The position numbers were made by a program, and so were the translations under genes. A stretch of 24,463 bases of DNA. Source: JAIKWW01 sp052169645 (lineage in GTDB: Bacteria > Bacillota > Clostridia > Peptostreptococcales > Anaerovoracaceae). Positions 1 to 7,184 of this stretch are shown here, one piece after another. How positions within the stretch are numbered: the stretch's first letter is position 1; each line of letters starts with the position of its first letter. Where the stretch lies: assembly GCA_052169645.1 (NCBI GenBank), contig JBQNCA010000022.1, positions 1 through 24,463 on the forward strand. Reading direction: 5' to 3'. Below the pieces are notes generated by a model. That model saw nothing but the letters and a program-made list of their open reading frames with translations. It did no database searches and was not told the DNA's origin.

Positions 1-35
1 TTTTAGGTGCAGTCAAAGTGGCAAAGGCAATGTAG
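1..35 (+). pseudogene. tnpB: C-terminal end of a TnpB-like protein (cut by window edge)
   Basis: Reading frame 3 gives LGAVKVAKAM followed by TAG at 33-35, and two strong hairpins follow directly. A short basic tail ending in this way, placed directly upstream of a hairpin-rich end, is what is seen at the 3' end of tnpB (RNA-guided nuclease/accessory gene) in IS200/IS605 elements. Only about ten codons are visible, so it cannot be said whether the gene is intact to the left. It is listed as a fragment only because the window cuts it. The assignment rests mainly on the structure downstream. Confidence 0.5.
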
Positions 36-140
36 CTTGAACAAAGCGAAAGCTAGCGCCTTGAGACGCTAGCCTAGTAACTATTGGGTTTATAGCCCTA
101 GAGCAAACCACCCTTTTGAAGGGTGGTTATGATTTAGAGT
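36..140 (+). mobile_element. Right end of an IS200/IS605-type element with omegaRNA-like hairpins
   Basis: Three nested structures follow the TnpB-like stop codon. Stem GCTAGCG/CGCTAGC lies at 52-58 and 67-73. A stem CTA..GGG/CCC..TAG lies at 81-88 and 96-101. A perfect 10-bp hairpin with a 3-nt loop lies at 106-115 and 119-128 (AACCACCCTT). In IS605-group elements the right end is a subterminal hairpin of this kind, recognised by the Y1 transposase TnpA. The same region is transcribed as the omegaRNA scaffold that guides TnpB. The exact element end is not visible; it probably lies shortly after 128. The sequence beyond is AT-rich and looks like host DNA. No TnpA gene is in the window. Confidence 0.6.
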
Positions 141-419
141 TTTAAGTTTGATAAATGTGTTGAAAAAGTATCTTTATTATGATTTTCGAATATTTTAATT
201 TAATATTGAGAGTTATAATTCCTATGATTATATATAAAATCTAAACATTATTTTTAGAAATAAAATATTTCCTTAAATTAAATAAAGATTAAAAAGATTA
301 TATTTAAGATTATTATATATAATTTTGCATAATAATTAATAATGTGATAGCATTAGCTTGGTTTAAATGTAATAATTTATTCCTGTTGATATCACTTAAG
401 TTATAATGGAGATTTAAAA
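141..419. other. AT-rich intergenic region upstream of the ABC importer
   Basis: About 280 bases of very AT-rich sequence with no reading frame of interest. A weak promoter candidate is TTGCAT (325-330), 17 nt, TAGCAT (348-353). A TATAAT at 402-407 is too close to the start codon to be a convincing -10. The ribosome binding site TGGAG is at 407-411, eight bases before the ATG. No clear operator was found. Confidence 0.35.
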
Positions 420-1538
420 ATGAAGAAGAAAGTATTAGCATTATGTATGACTGTGATAATGACAGCAGCCATATTTACAGGCTGTGGGACGAATGTTAAA
501 GACAGTTCCCCGGAAAAATCCGTATCCGCAGATACTACGGAAGTGCAACAGCAGTCGTGGACATTTACTGATCAGGCTGATAATGAAGTAACCGTACAGG
601 TTCCTGTAAAATCCATGGTTGTACTGCAACACCATTCGATAGACATCATAGCGCAGCTCGGAGCACAGGATAAAGTTGTAGGAGTTGAGTCAGGATGGGC
701 GGCAGATTTGGGAGACTATATGAAAGATGTTTTTCCGGGAATAGAAAAATTGCCGACACCGGGAGATTTAAAAAGTTGGAATGTAGAGGAAATAGCAACG
801 CTTAAACCTGATATCGTAATTGCCGCTTCTCAAGCTGACGAAGCTACAATGCAGAAAGTTAAAGATTTAGGTATTCCCGTGGCGGTTGTATCTTTGAGAG
901 GCGAAGGCAAGCAGGCTGAGGCTCAGAATCCGAGATTGGCTGATGCGGATGCGGCATATACAGAAGGCTGTAAGTGGGCGGTTGAAACCTTGGGAAAGCT
1001 GACAGGTACCGATAAAAAAGCTGACGAGCTGTGGAGCTTCTGCGAAGAAAGCAGAAAAATGGTTGATGAGAAGGTTGGTGATATTGAGGCTGCAGAACGG
1101 ATAAAGGTCTTTATTGCAAATGAGAACAGTCAGACCTACGGAAATGATAAATATGTAGGCTGCATGTTGCTCAGAGCAGGCGGTATAAATGTAGCTGCAG
1201 CAGATATTCAGGGTTATCAGCCATATACCTTTGAGCAGCTTGCAAATTGGAATCCGGATGTAATAATTGTTCAGGACAGGTACAAAGAGGTCTATGATAA
1301 GATTATGAACGATGCTCAATACAAGACATTAAAGGCTGTAAAAGACGGGAAGGTAATACTTGCTCCATATTGGACAAAGCCTTGGGGAAATCCTGATGCT
1401 GATTCTATAGCACTTGGTGAGTTATGGATGGCACATCAGCTTTATCCTGACAAAATAAGTACGGATGTTGTAACAAGCAGAGCAAAAAGTTTTTATGACA
1501 GATTTTACAATATAGAATTTACAGATACGGTAAAATAA
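420..1538 (+). CDS. ABC importer substrate-binding lipoprotein (iron complex/heme/corrinoid type)
   Basis: Extracytoplasmic binding protein that should capture an iron-siderophore, heme or corrinoid ligand and deliver it to the permease encoded next. The first 21 residues form a lipoprotein signal peptide with lipobox FTGC (Cys22), so the mature protein is tethered to the outer face of the membrane. The sequence from about residue 50 (TFTDQADNEVTV, then VVLQHHSIDIIAQLGAQDKVVG) is the typical N-lobe start of the PF01497 periplasmic binding fold. LKPDIVIAA and WNPDVIIVQ are the paired lobe motifs of this family. At 372 residues its length is normal. The start is fixed by TGGAG at 407-411. It leads an operon with permease and ATPase downstream (21 and -1 bp spacing). 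The ligand cannot be told from sequence alone. Confidence 0.85.
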   Translation: MKKKVLALCMTVIMTAAIFTGCGTNVKDSSPEKSVSADTTEVQQQSWTFTDQADNEVTVQVPVKSMVVLQHHSIDIIAQLGAQDKVVGVESGWAADLGDYMKDVFPGIEKLPTPGDLKSWNVEEIATLKPDIVIAASQADEATMQKVKDLGIPVAVVSLRGEGKQAEAQNPRLADADAAYTEGCKWAVETLGKLTGTDKKADELWSFCEESRKMVDEKVGDIEAAERIKVFIANENSQTYGNDKYVGCMLLRAGGINVAAADIQGYQPYTFEQLANWNPDVIIVQDRYKEVYDKIMNDAQYKTLKAVKDGKVILAPYWTKPWGNPDADSIALGELWMAHQLYPDKISTDVVTSRAKSFYDRFYNIEFTDTVK

Positions 1539-1558
1539 CGTAAGAAAGAATTTTATTT

Positions 1559-2566
1559 ATGTCAAAAACAAAGAATATAGTACAGTGGATGATTTTCATT
1601 CTTCTGCCTATCGTTTTCATACTTGTTTCATTGTGTGTCGGTGCATATAAGGTTTCAATACCCGATGTATTTAAAATATTGACCTCAATTATTACGAGTA
1701 AAACCGACGGGCTGGAAGATATGGCGATAAGCATAGTTATAGATACAAGATTGCCGAGGATTTTAGGAGCTGCAATGGCGGGAGCGGGTTTATCCGTGTC
1801 GGGAGCCGTATTTCAGAGTTTGTTCGGCAATCCGCTGGCAGATCCGTATACTTTGGGCGTTTCAAACGGAGCCGGCTTCGGAGCGGCAATAGCTATAGTT
1901 TTATCACTGTCTACTGTAGGAGTGCAAATTACGGCTATGATCTTCGGAATGGGCGCAGTCGGGCTGACTTTTCTTCTCTCTGCTAAAGATGTAAGATCTA
2001 CGATAACTATCATATTATCGGGAATGCTTGTGAGTGCATTGTTTTCATCCCTTATATCACTGATAAAATTTACGGCGGATCCATTTGAAAAGCTGCCTCA
2101 AATCATATACTGGCTGATGGGAACTCTTGTAGGCGTGAATTATAAAGGGCTTTTGAGCATTTTACCGGCGTATTTGTTATCAATGCTTGTATTGTTTTTG
2201 TACAGGTGGCGTATAAATGTTCTCAGTATGGGAAGCACTCAAGCTAAATCTTTCGGAATAGATACGAGAAATGACAGAATGGCGGTTATCTTTGCCAGCA
2301 CCTTGTTGACTTCATTGGTTGTAAGCATTTCGGGAATAATCGGTTGGGTAGGAATTGTAATTCCCCACTTGGCTCGGATGATAGTCGGACCTGATTTCAG
2401 AAGACTGATGCCTGCATGTGTTTCATTGGGAATATGTTATTTGATACTTATAGATGATTTGTGCAGAACTCTGACATCTTTAGAAATCCCTATAGGCGTA
2501 ATAACCGGAATAATAGGTATACCGATTTTCGTATATTTTATATACACAAAGAAGGTGAACTGGTAA
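1559..2566 (+). CDS. FecCD-family ABC importer permease
   Basis: Polytopic membrane permease of the iron-siderophore/heme/vitamin B12 (type II importer) class. At 335 residues it has the usual length of the FecCD/BtuC family. The first hydrophobic segment begins at about residue 10. Family landmarks are TRLPRILGAAMAGAGLSVSG (about residues 54-73), the conserved stretch before TM2, followed by FGNPLADPYTLGVSNGAGFG. GIIGWVGIVIPHLARMIVGPD near residue 270 is the coupling-helix region that contacts the ATPase. It is flanked by the binding protein and the ATP-binding subunit, with the next ATG overlapping its TAA stop by one base, indicating translational coupling. The ribosome binding site is weak (AAGAAAG). 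Confidence 0.9.
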   Translation: MSKTKNIVQWMIFILLPIVFILVSLCVGAYKVSIPDVFKILTSIITSKTDGLEDMAISIVIDTRLPRILGAAMAGAGLSVSGAVFQSLFGNPLADPYTLGVSNGAGFGAAIAIVLSLSTVGVQITAMIFGMGAVGLTFLLSAKDVRSTITIILSGMLVSALFSSLISLIKFTADPFEKLPQIIYWLMGTLVGVNYKGLLSILPAYLLSMLVLFLYRWRINVLSMGSTQAKSFGIDTRNDRMAVIFASTLLTSLVVSISGIIGWVGIVIPHLARMIVGPDFRRLMPACVSLGICYLILIDDLCRTLTSLEIPIGVITGIIGIPIFVYFIYTKKVNW

Positions 2567-3336
2567 TGAAACTGGAAATAAAGTCTTTAAGCTTCGGATA
2601 TGATAATTCACGAAAAATTTTGAAGGATATTTCATTTAGCTGTTCAGGTTCTCAGATAATGTGTATTCTCGGTACAAACGGTACAGGTAAAAGCACCTTA
2701 CTGAAATGCATAACGGGAGAGGAACGTGCAGAAGGTACGGTGCTGATAGACGGAAAATCATTATCCTCATACAATTCAGGAAACCTTGCAAAAAAAATTG
2801 CTTACATTCCGCAGATGACGGTTCCAACATTTCCATTCAAGGTCTTGGATGTGGTTCTCATGGGGCGAACTGTGCATATGGGGTACTTCAGTGTTCCGAA
2901 CAGAAATGATGAGAGTCTTGCTGTAGAAAATCTCGAATTTTTAGGGATTGCACATCTTAAGGAAAAATCATTCACAGGCATTTCAGGAGGAGAAAGACAG
3001 CTTGTAATGATTGCCGCCGCAATGACACAGGAGCCGGAGCTGATGATTTTGGATGAACCCACGGCGCATCTTGATTTCGGTAATGCTCACAGATTCCTGG
3101 AGCTGATGTTTCGATTAAAGGATAAAGGCGTAGGAGTTTTGATGACAACTCATTTTCCCGATCATGCTTTATTTTTGAAATGCCACACTATAATGTTAAA
3201 AAACGGATATATAGTTAATGAAGGGATGGCGACTGACGTAATTACCGATGAAACCATGACTCAATTATATGGACTTGAGGTTCATCGAAAGCAAATCGGT
3301 GAAAGAAATATTTGCATACCGGGGGTTCTTTTTTGA
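2566..3336 (+). CDS. ABC importer ATP-binding protein (FecE/FepC type)
   Basis: Cytoplasmic ATPase that powers the preceding FecCD-type permease. All nucleotide-binding motifs are present: Walker A GTNGTGKST (residues 36-44), Q-loop Gln83 in IPQM, signature SGGERQ (140-145), Walker B LMILDEP with Asp163 and Glu164, and switch His196 in TTHF. The length is 256 residues. The frame stays open upstream to 2461, but the ATG at 2566 overlaps the permease stop (TAATG). It also starts directly with MKLEIKSLSFGY, the usual N terminus of this family, so it is preferred. After the stop there is no strong terminator, only a weak GCGAT/ATCGC hairpin at 3389-3408. Confidence 0.92.
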   Translation: MKLEIKSLSFGYDNSRKILKDISFSCSGSQIMCILGTNGTGKSTLLKCITGEERAEGTVLIDGKSLSSYNSGNLAKKIAYIPQMTVPTFPFKVLDVVLMGRTVHMGYFSVPNRNDESLAVENLEFLGIAHLKEKSFTGISGGERQLVMIAAAMTQEPELMILDEPTAHLDFGNAHRFLELMFRLKDKGVGVLMTTHFPDHALFLKCHTIMLKNGYIVNEGMATDVITDETMTQLYGLEVHRKQIGERNICIPGVLF

Positions 3337-3549
3337 AAAAGTCTATATTCTTATTGTGTCGATTTCCTTTTAAATTCAGGTAAAAGAAGCGATATATTCG
3401 ATAATCGCATAAAAAGTCATAATCCGGAGAATCCGGCGGTAACATAATATTTTTCAGATATAAAATATGTCTTAATTAAAGTGTTATACATATCTTGACT
3501 TGTAAGCGATATTTGAAATTATATAAAAAATTGTAAAAAAGCCTCCAAC
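3337..3549. other. Intergenic region without a recognisable gene
   Basis: About 210 AT-rich bases between the importer and the phosphatase promoter. A small hairpin GCGAT/ATCGC (3389-3393 and 3404-3408) is the only candidate 3' structure for the importer transcript; it lacks a T-run. Short frames here encode nothing recognisable. Confidence 0.4.
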
Positions 3550-3578
3550 TTGACATATAAAGGCGCTGATAGTAAAAT
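3550..3578 (+). promoter_or_regulatory. Sigma-A promoter for the HAD phosphatase gene
   Basis: The -35 TTGACA is at 3550-3555, the spacer is exactly 17 nt, and the -10 TAAAAT is at 3573-3578. The predicted start point is near 3585, giving a leader of about 170 nt before the ATG at 3755. Confidence 0.7.
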
Positions 3579-3585
3579 TACTCTT

Positions 3586-3625
3586 AGTAACCTGTCAGCA
3601 CAATTATTTGTCTGACAAGGTTACT
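3586..3625. repeat. 13-bp inverted repeat at the predicted transcription start
   Basis: AGTAACCTGTCAG (3586-3598) pairs with CTGACAAGGTTACT (3612-3625) with one bulged A. The loop can itself close through ACA/TGT. It begins within a base or two of the predicted +1 of the promoter at 3550-3578, so it could be a repressor operator or a 5' mRNA stem. It has no T-run and is not a terminator. A second small hairpin, AGTAA/TTACT (3571-3582), overlaps the -10. Confidence 0.55.
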
Positions 3626-3754
3626 TTGATATCCTAAAATTTACATACTATAACTCAGGATAGAATCTTCGGAATTAATCTCGAGGTGTTGATTTTGCAA
3701 TATTTTAGGAATCAAACGGTTGTTATTCATATTTTAGTTTCATGGAGGAGAAAA

Positions 3755-4693
3755 ATGATTACTAAAAAGAGAAAAATTTTTATTTCTTTATTGGCGGTTG
3801 CAGCGCTTACTACAACGCTCTGCTTCTCAGGCTGCGGACAGCAGAATACTCAAAAGAGTGCGGATTCGGAAAATAAAGAGGTTACCGAACAGGCATCCGT
3901 AACTGATGATTTCAGAAAAGAATCTTACATCAACGGTATTATATATCAGCTGTCGGCAGAGGTTAAAGGTTTGCAGCAACAGGCTTATGATCTTGCAAAG
4001 ATTCGTCTCGACGAAAAGCTTGCAAATAAAGATCAGTATACCAAGCCTTTAGCAATCATTTCCGATATCGATGCGACTTTGATGGACGATGCCACCTATA
4101 TGGCTGATATTGTTCAGAGAGAAGGTGAATGGGACAACGGTCCTTGGGATTATTACTATGATGCCGTAGGTTCTACAGGCTGCAAGGCTCTTCCGGGAGC
4201 TGTTGAATTCTGCAACTATGCTGCAAGCAAGGGTGTGGAGATGTTCTACATCACAAACAGAGATCATGATAAGCTCGACCTCACAGTTCAGCAGCTGAAG
4301 CGTGCCGGCTTTCCTAATGCCGATGAAGCTCACGTTCAGGTAATGAATGAAGAGGGTTCTTCCAATAAGACTGAAAGACGTGATAATGTAACAAAGGATC
4401 ACGAGGTTCTTTTCTACATGGGTGACAATATAGGTGACTTCACAGCGGATTTCACAAGAGAAATGGGTCCTATAAAGAGAGCTGAAATGGCTACGGATGA
4501 CAAATATAAGGATATGTGGGGAGATAAATGGATAGTTCTTCCTAATGCTACTTATGGCGATTATGTCGGAGCTGTTTGGTATAATGATAAGGAATCCGAT
4601 GCAGCTGAAAGATGTGAAAAGATTAAGGAACTTCTTGACCATTACAAATTTACAAATAAGGAATTTAAAAACTGGTATGAGGCTAAGAATTAG
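3755..4693 (+). CDS. HAD-superfamily acid phosphatase lipoprotein, e(P4)/class C type
   Basis: Surface-anchored phosphomonoesterase related to the 5'-nucleotidase/lipoprotein e(P4) family, which releases phosphate from nucleotides or other small phosphoesters outside the cell. The signal peptide ends in lipobox FSGC (Cys27). HAD motifs are visible: motif I SDIDAT with Asp104 and Asp106, motif II ITNR (residues 166-169), motif III near Lys205 and motif IV MGDNIGDF with Asp224 and Asp228. The frame opens at a GTG at 3686. ATG 3755 is chosen because it has AGGAG at 3746-3750 and begins the signal peptide MITKKRKIFISLL. The gene stands alone under the promoter at 3550-3578 and ends before a strong terminator. 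The natural substrate is unknown. Confidence 0.88.
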   Translation: MITKKRKIFISLLAVAALTTTLCFSGCGQQNTQKSADSENKEVTEQASVTDDFRKESYINGIIYQLSAEVKGLQQQAYDLAKIRLDEKLANKDQYTKPLAIISDIDATLMDDATYMADIVQREGEWDNGPWDYYYDAVGSTGCKALPGAVEFCNYAASKGVEMFYITNRDHDKLDLTVQQLKRAGFPNADEAHVQVMNEEGSSNKTERRDNVTKDHEVLFYMGDNIGDFTADFTREMGPIKRAEMATDDKYKDMWGDKWIVLPNATYGDYVGAVWYNDKESDAAERCEKIKELLDHYKFTNKEFKNWYEAKN

Positions 4694-4699
4694 CCTGTA

Positions 4700-4793
4700 A
4701 AGCTTGGGGGTGATTTCCGGCTGTTTGCAGCGAAGTGTTGTATGCTGCTGAGAGATAAGCCGTAAAACCGCCTGATAAACAATACGGAAGGGA
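4700..4793 (+). promoter_or_regulatory. Structured stretch resembling a degenerate TPP (THI-box) riboswitch
   Basis: Short strings typical of the TPP riboswitch occur in the right order: GGGGGTG (4706-4712), GCTGAGA (4747-4753), ACC (4767-4769), CCTGAT (4771-4776), AATAC (4781-4785) and AGGGA (4789-4793). GCAGC/GCTGC (4727-4731 and 4744-4748) would form P3, GGT/ACC a short P2, and CCT/AGG P4. However, the P5 stem between CCTGAT and AATAC is missing. A competing stem CGGCT/AGCCG (4718-4722 and 4758-4762) exists, and no thiamine gene follows. It could be a decayed riboswitch, an unrelated 3' UTR structure, or chance. Confidence 0.28.
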
Positions 4794-4847
4794 TTCCCGG
4801 CAGAGCTTTCGACTGTGAAAAGCAAGGCTCGCAGGGAATCCCTTTTT
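4788..4847 (+). terminator. Intrinsic terminator after the HAD phosphatase
   Basis: A perfect 11-bp stem AAGGGATTCCC (4788-4798)/GGGAATCCCTT (4834-4844) runs into TTTTT (4843-4847). The large loop holds a nested GAGC/GCTC hairpin. Its left arm overlaps the AGGGA of the THI-like stretch upstream. Confidence 0.85.
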
Positions 4848-5004
4848 GATTTATCTCGCTTGCGGCGGTATAAATTTAAATATATAATTACAACTATATA
4901 AAACAAAGAACGAGCTGCTGCATTTGCCGCAGCGATTTCACAAGTGATACATAATCGCAAATACATATAATAAAAAGCAGATATAAATTTGAAAGTTATA
5001 AATA
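4848..5004. other. AT-rich intergenic region with a distant inverted repeat
   Basis: TCGCTTGCGGCG at 4856-4867 is the exact reverse complement of CGCCGCAAGCGA at 5086-5097. The two arms enclose about 220 AT-rich bases that include the thioesterase promoter. No gene was recognised in this stretch. Confidence 0.4.
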
Positions 5005-5034
5005 TTAACAGCGATATATCGATATTTGTATAAT
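5005..5034 (+). promoter_or_regulatory. Probable promoter of the hotdog thioesterase gene
   Basis: The -35 TTAACA (5005-5010), 18 nt spacer and perfect -10 TATAAT (5029-5034) predict a start near 5041. The leader would be about 145 nt. Confidence 0.5.
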
Positions 5035-5099
5035 CGGATTTTTAAGTGTAATAAACCCTGTTTGAACAAGTTGCATGCAATTCTGCGCCGCAAGCGAAG

Positions 5100-5140
5100 T
5101 TTTACTGTCCGGAGGACAGTAAAATAATCCTACGGGATTA
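5100..5140 (+). repeat. Two adjacent perfect hairpins in the thioesterase leader
   Basis: TTTTACTGTCC (5100-5110)/GGACAGTAAAA (5114-5124) has a GGA loop. It is followed immediately by TAATCC (5125-5130)/GGATTA (5135-5140) closed by a C-TACG-G tetraloop. There is no T-run, so neither is a terminator. They may stabilise or regulate the leader mRNA. A TTGCATGCAA palindrome lies just upstream at 5071-5080. Confidence 0.55.
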
Positions 5141-5184
5141 ATTCCGAATAATGTACCTTTTTAGACAGATTAAGGAGCCGTCAT

Positions 5185-5646
5185 ATGTCACATTCGTTTT
5201 TTGAGGGAATAGATTTAACAACTTACAGCGGACGGCTCGAGGCGTTTAAAATATTGTATGATCCTAAGCTCGGACTCACCGGAGATATACGCACTCTCAA
5301 GCCGGAGTTTGTAGAATACAAAATGGATGAAACATTGACAGTTCGTTTTCATCCCGAAGAATGGCAGCTGAACGGTTTGGGATATGTACAGGGCGGTTTT
5401 TTGGCAGCTATGATAGACGTAGTCTGCGGACCTATGTCCGATGTATGTACACAGTCTCAAAGTGTGGGAACCTTGGATATGCTGACAAATTATTTCCGAC
5501 CGGTAACGATGGAGGATAAAGATATTTTGGTAAAATCTCGCATAACTATGGCAACAAAGCGTATTATGCATATGGAAGCCGAACTGTTCAGAGCCGACGG
5601 CAAGGTTGCGGTGACGGCATCTACCAATATAATGAAAAGGCAGTGA
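5185..5646 (+). CDS. PaaI-type hotdog-fold thioesterase
   Basis: Small cytoplasmic hotdog-fold protein, probably hydrolysing an acyl- or aryl-CoA thioester. The diagnostic segment is LNGLGYVQGGFLAAMIDVVCG (about residues 52-72). This is the central hotdog helix with its preceding loop, where a Gly-Gly turn precedes the helix carrying the acidic residue Asp70. The strand pairs TLDMLTNYFRPV and ILVKSRITMATKRIMHMEAEL complete the fold. At 153 residues it has normal family length. AAGGAG at 5172-5177, seven bases ahead, fixes the start. It resembles the second hotdog protein encoded at 14869-15339 in layout (LGYVQGG against FGNLQGG). The substrate is not predictable. Confidence 0.8.
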   Translation: MSHSFFEGIDLTTYSGRLEAFKILYDPKLGLTGDIRTLKPEFVEYKMDETLTVRFHPEEWQLNGLGYVQGGFLAAMIDVVCGPMSDVCTQSQSVGTLDMLTNYFRPVTMEDKDILVKSRITMATKRIMHMEAELFRADGKVAVTASTNIMKRQ

Positions 5647-5735
5647 ACATCCATGTCGGGATGAATCACCGCCTTCGATTTTTGTGTATCGTTCGACTGT
5701 TATTTTAGAGCTTAACTTTTTAATATCAAGTTTAA

Positions 5736-5752
5736 CAGATACTTCGTATCTG
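5736..5752. repeat. Small hairpin between two convergent genes
   Basis: CAGATAC/GTATCTG with a TTC loop lies between the thioesterase stop and the aminotransferase stop. It lacks a proper T-run on either strand, so it is at best a weak convergent terminator. Confidence 0.3.
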
Positions 5753-5773
5753 CATAAACCTCACATTTTTATC

Positions 5774-6979
5774 TTATTTGTTATTTCCAAGTTTTTTATT
5801 GTAAGCCTCAATGCCGAGCTTTATCAGCTCGGTACCTCTGCGCATATCTGCCTGATTGAGCACATATGCGATACGCATCTCGTTTTTTCCAAGCCCTTCT
5901 GTAGCATAGAAGCCTGCAGCCGGTGCAAACATTACAGTTTCACCCTTGTCTTCAAATTCGGTCAGCAGAAACATAAGAAAATCCTCTACATCGTCAACAG
6001 GCAGCTTCGCCGTCATATAAAATGCACCGCCCGGTTTTTGGCATACAACTCCCGGAATTTTCATCAATTCCTCATAAACAACATCTCGGCGGGCGTTATA
6101 TTCGGCTTTGATTTCATCATAATAGGAAGCCGGAAGGCGGAAGAGAGCGGCAGAGCCTATCTGATCCACTGTGGATACACAGAGTCTGCCCTGAGCAATT
6201 TTCATCATACCGTTTCTGTAATCCGGGTTTTTGGAAATTGCAAATCCTATACGAGCTCCGCAGGCTGAATATCTCTTTGAAACTGAATCAATGATGATAA
6301 CTCTGTCCGCATATTCGGGAAGCATTCCGAAAGAAGCCATTTCACGATCGTCGTATACAAACTCTCTGTAAACCTCGTCGGCGATAATCCAGAGATCGTG
6401 TTCTGCGGCAATTTCACCTATGAGTTTCATTTCGTCAAGGGTAAGAACCGTTCCTGTAGGATTGCCGGGATTTATGCAGCAGATTGCTCTTGTCTTAGGA
6501 GTTATACATGCTTCAATCTGTTCACGCTTGGCATAGTGATAGCCGTCTTCAGCCTTTGTGGTAATAGGTACAACGATACCGCCTGCAGCAGTTGCAAATG
6601 TGTGGTAATTTGTATAAAACGGTTCTGCGATAAGAATCTCGTCACCTTCATTCAGAATGGTAAGGAATGTCATGCTCAAAGCTTCCGAGCCGCCGGTGGT
6701 AACCATTACATCATCCTGCTCATAATCCATATCGTAAGCTTTGAAATAGTCGCATACAGAATCACGCAAATCATTGATTCCGCCGGATTCCGCATATGCA
6801 ATAACTTTTTGATTGTAGTTGCGTATCGCATTCATGAACGCTTCCGGTGTCTCGACATCAGGTTGACCTATGTTGAGATGATAAACCTTTTTTCCGTCAG
6901 CTTCCGCTTTGAATCCGAACGGATTGAAGCGCCTTATCGGTGAAAATTGCATGGCATCCACTTTTTTTGATATTTTCAT
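5774..6979 (-). CDS. Class I/II PLP-dependent aminotransferase
   Basis: Cytoplasmic fold-type I aminotransferase of the aspartate/aromatic aminotransferase branch, transferring an amino group to a 2-oxo acid through pyridoxal phosphate. Key elements are GGSEALSM (about residues 96-103, phosphate-binding turn), NPGNPTG (170-176) with Asn173, DEVY with Asp201 and Tyr204, and the Schiff-base lysine Lys235 in SVSKRYSACGARIGF with Arg243. A conserved arginine in NEMRIAYV near residue 373 would bind the substrate carboxylate. The length of 401 residues is usual. The ATG at 6979 is preceded by a GGGAG ribosome binding site. An extended -10 lies upstream at 7051-7059. It is probably monocistronic. 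The exact amino acid substrate cannot be assigned. Confidence 0.88.
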   Translation of the reverse strand: MKISKKVDAMQFSPIRRFNPFGFKAEADGKKVYHLNIGQPDVETPEAFMNAIRNYNQKVIAYAESGGINDLRDSVCDYFKAYDMDYEQDDVMVTTGGSEALSMTFLTILNEGDEILIAEPFYTNYHTFATAAGGIVVPITTKAEDGYHYAKREQIEACITPKTRAICCINPGNPTGTVLTLDEMKLIGEIAAEHDLWIIADEVYREFVYDDREMASFGMLPEYADRVIIIDSVSKRYSACGARIGFAISKNPDYRNGMMKIAQGRLCVSTVDQIGSAALFRLPASYYDEIKAEYNARRDVVYEELMKIPGVVCQKPGGAFYMTAKLPVDDVEDFLMFLLTEFEDKGETVMFAPAAGFYATEGLGKNEMRIAYVLNQADMRRGTELIKLGIEAYNKKLGNNK

Positions 6980-7050
6980 ACTGAAAGTTCTCCCTTATTT
7001 TTAATTTTGTTTTTATAAAAGGCGAATATCGCAGCTTTTAAATAACAGTT

Positions 7051-7059
7051 ATTATACCA
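7051..7059 (-). promoter_or_regulatory. Extended -10 promoter for the aminotransferase
   Basis: On the minus strand TG-G-TATAAT reads from 7059 to 7051, a consensus -10 with the TGn extension. The -35 region has no good match, as is common for extended -10 promoters. The leader would be about 65 nt. Confidence 0.45.
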
Positions 7060-7101
7060 TAATTTTTCAATTAATTTTATATTGCAAACAGGCATAAATA
7101 C

Positions 7102-7169
7102 AAAATCTCCTTGAAAAGGTGCATTATCGGGGAACGATTTCCGGTTTGCAACTCTTGCAAGGAGATTTT
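7102..7169 (-). terminator. 12-bp inverted repeat, probable terminator of the DtxR-family gene
   Basis: AAAATCTCCTTG (7102-7113) and CAAGGAGATTTT (7158-7169) are perfectly complementary. Read on the minus strand the stem ends in TTTTGTATTT, right after the regulator's stop codon at 7185. The loop is long (44 nt). It holds GGAA/TTCC and two TTGCAA palindromes (7146-7151 and 7155-7160). Confidence 0.5.
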
Positions 7170-7184
7170 AACGGTTCTGTTTGA

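Noticed and set aside
2461..2565. N-terminal extension of the ABC ATPase inside the permease gene
   Set aside because: The ATG at 2566 couples to the permease stop and matches the family N terminus.
3686..3754. N-terminal extension of the phosphatase from a GTG codon
   Set aside because: The ATG at 3755 has a strong AGGAG site and begins a proper lipoprotein signal peptide; the extension would bury it.
4700..4793. A functional TPP riboswitch
   Set aside because: The conserved strings are present, but P5 is missing and no thiamine gene follows; it is kept only as a low-confidence look-alike.
4049..4966. A 305-codon open frame on the minus strand, overlapping the HAD phosphatase and its terminator
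   Set aside because: It is antisense to a well supported gene, has no recognisable domain or ribosome binding site, and reads like an artefact of codon bias.
5684..6268. A 194-codon plus-strand frame over the aminotransferase
   Set aside because: It is a mirror frame of the aminotransferase gene; the product has no known motif and low-quality composition.
6398..6943. A 181-codon plus-strand frame, also antisense to the aminotransferase
   Set aside because: It has the same character as the previous one: a Cys-rich nonsense-like product with no start signal.
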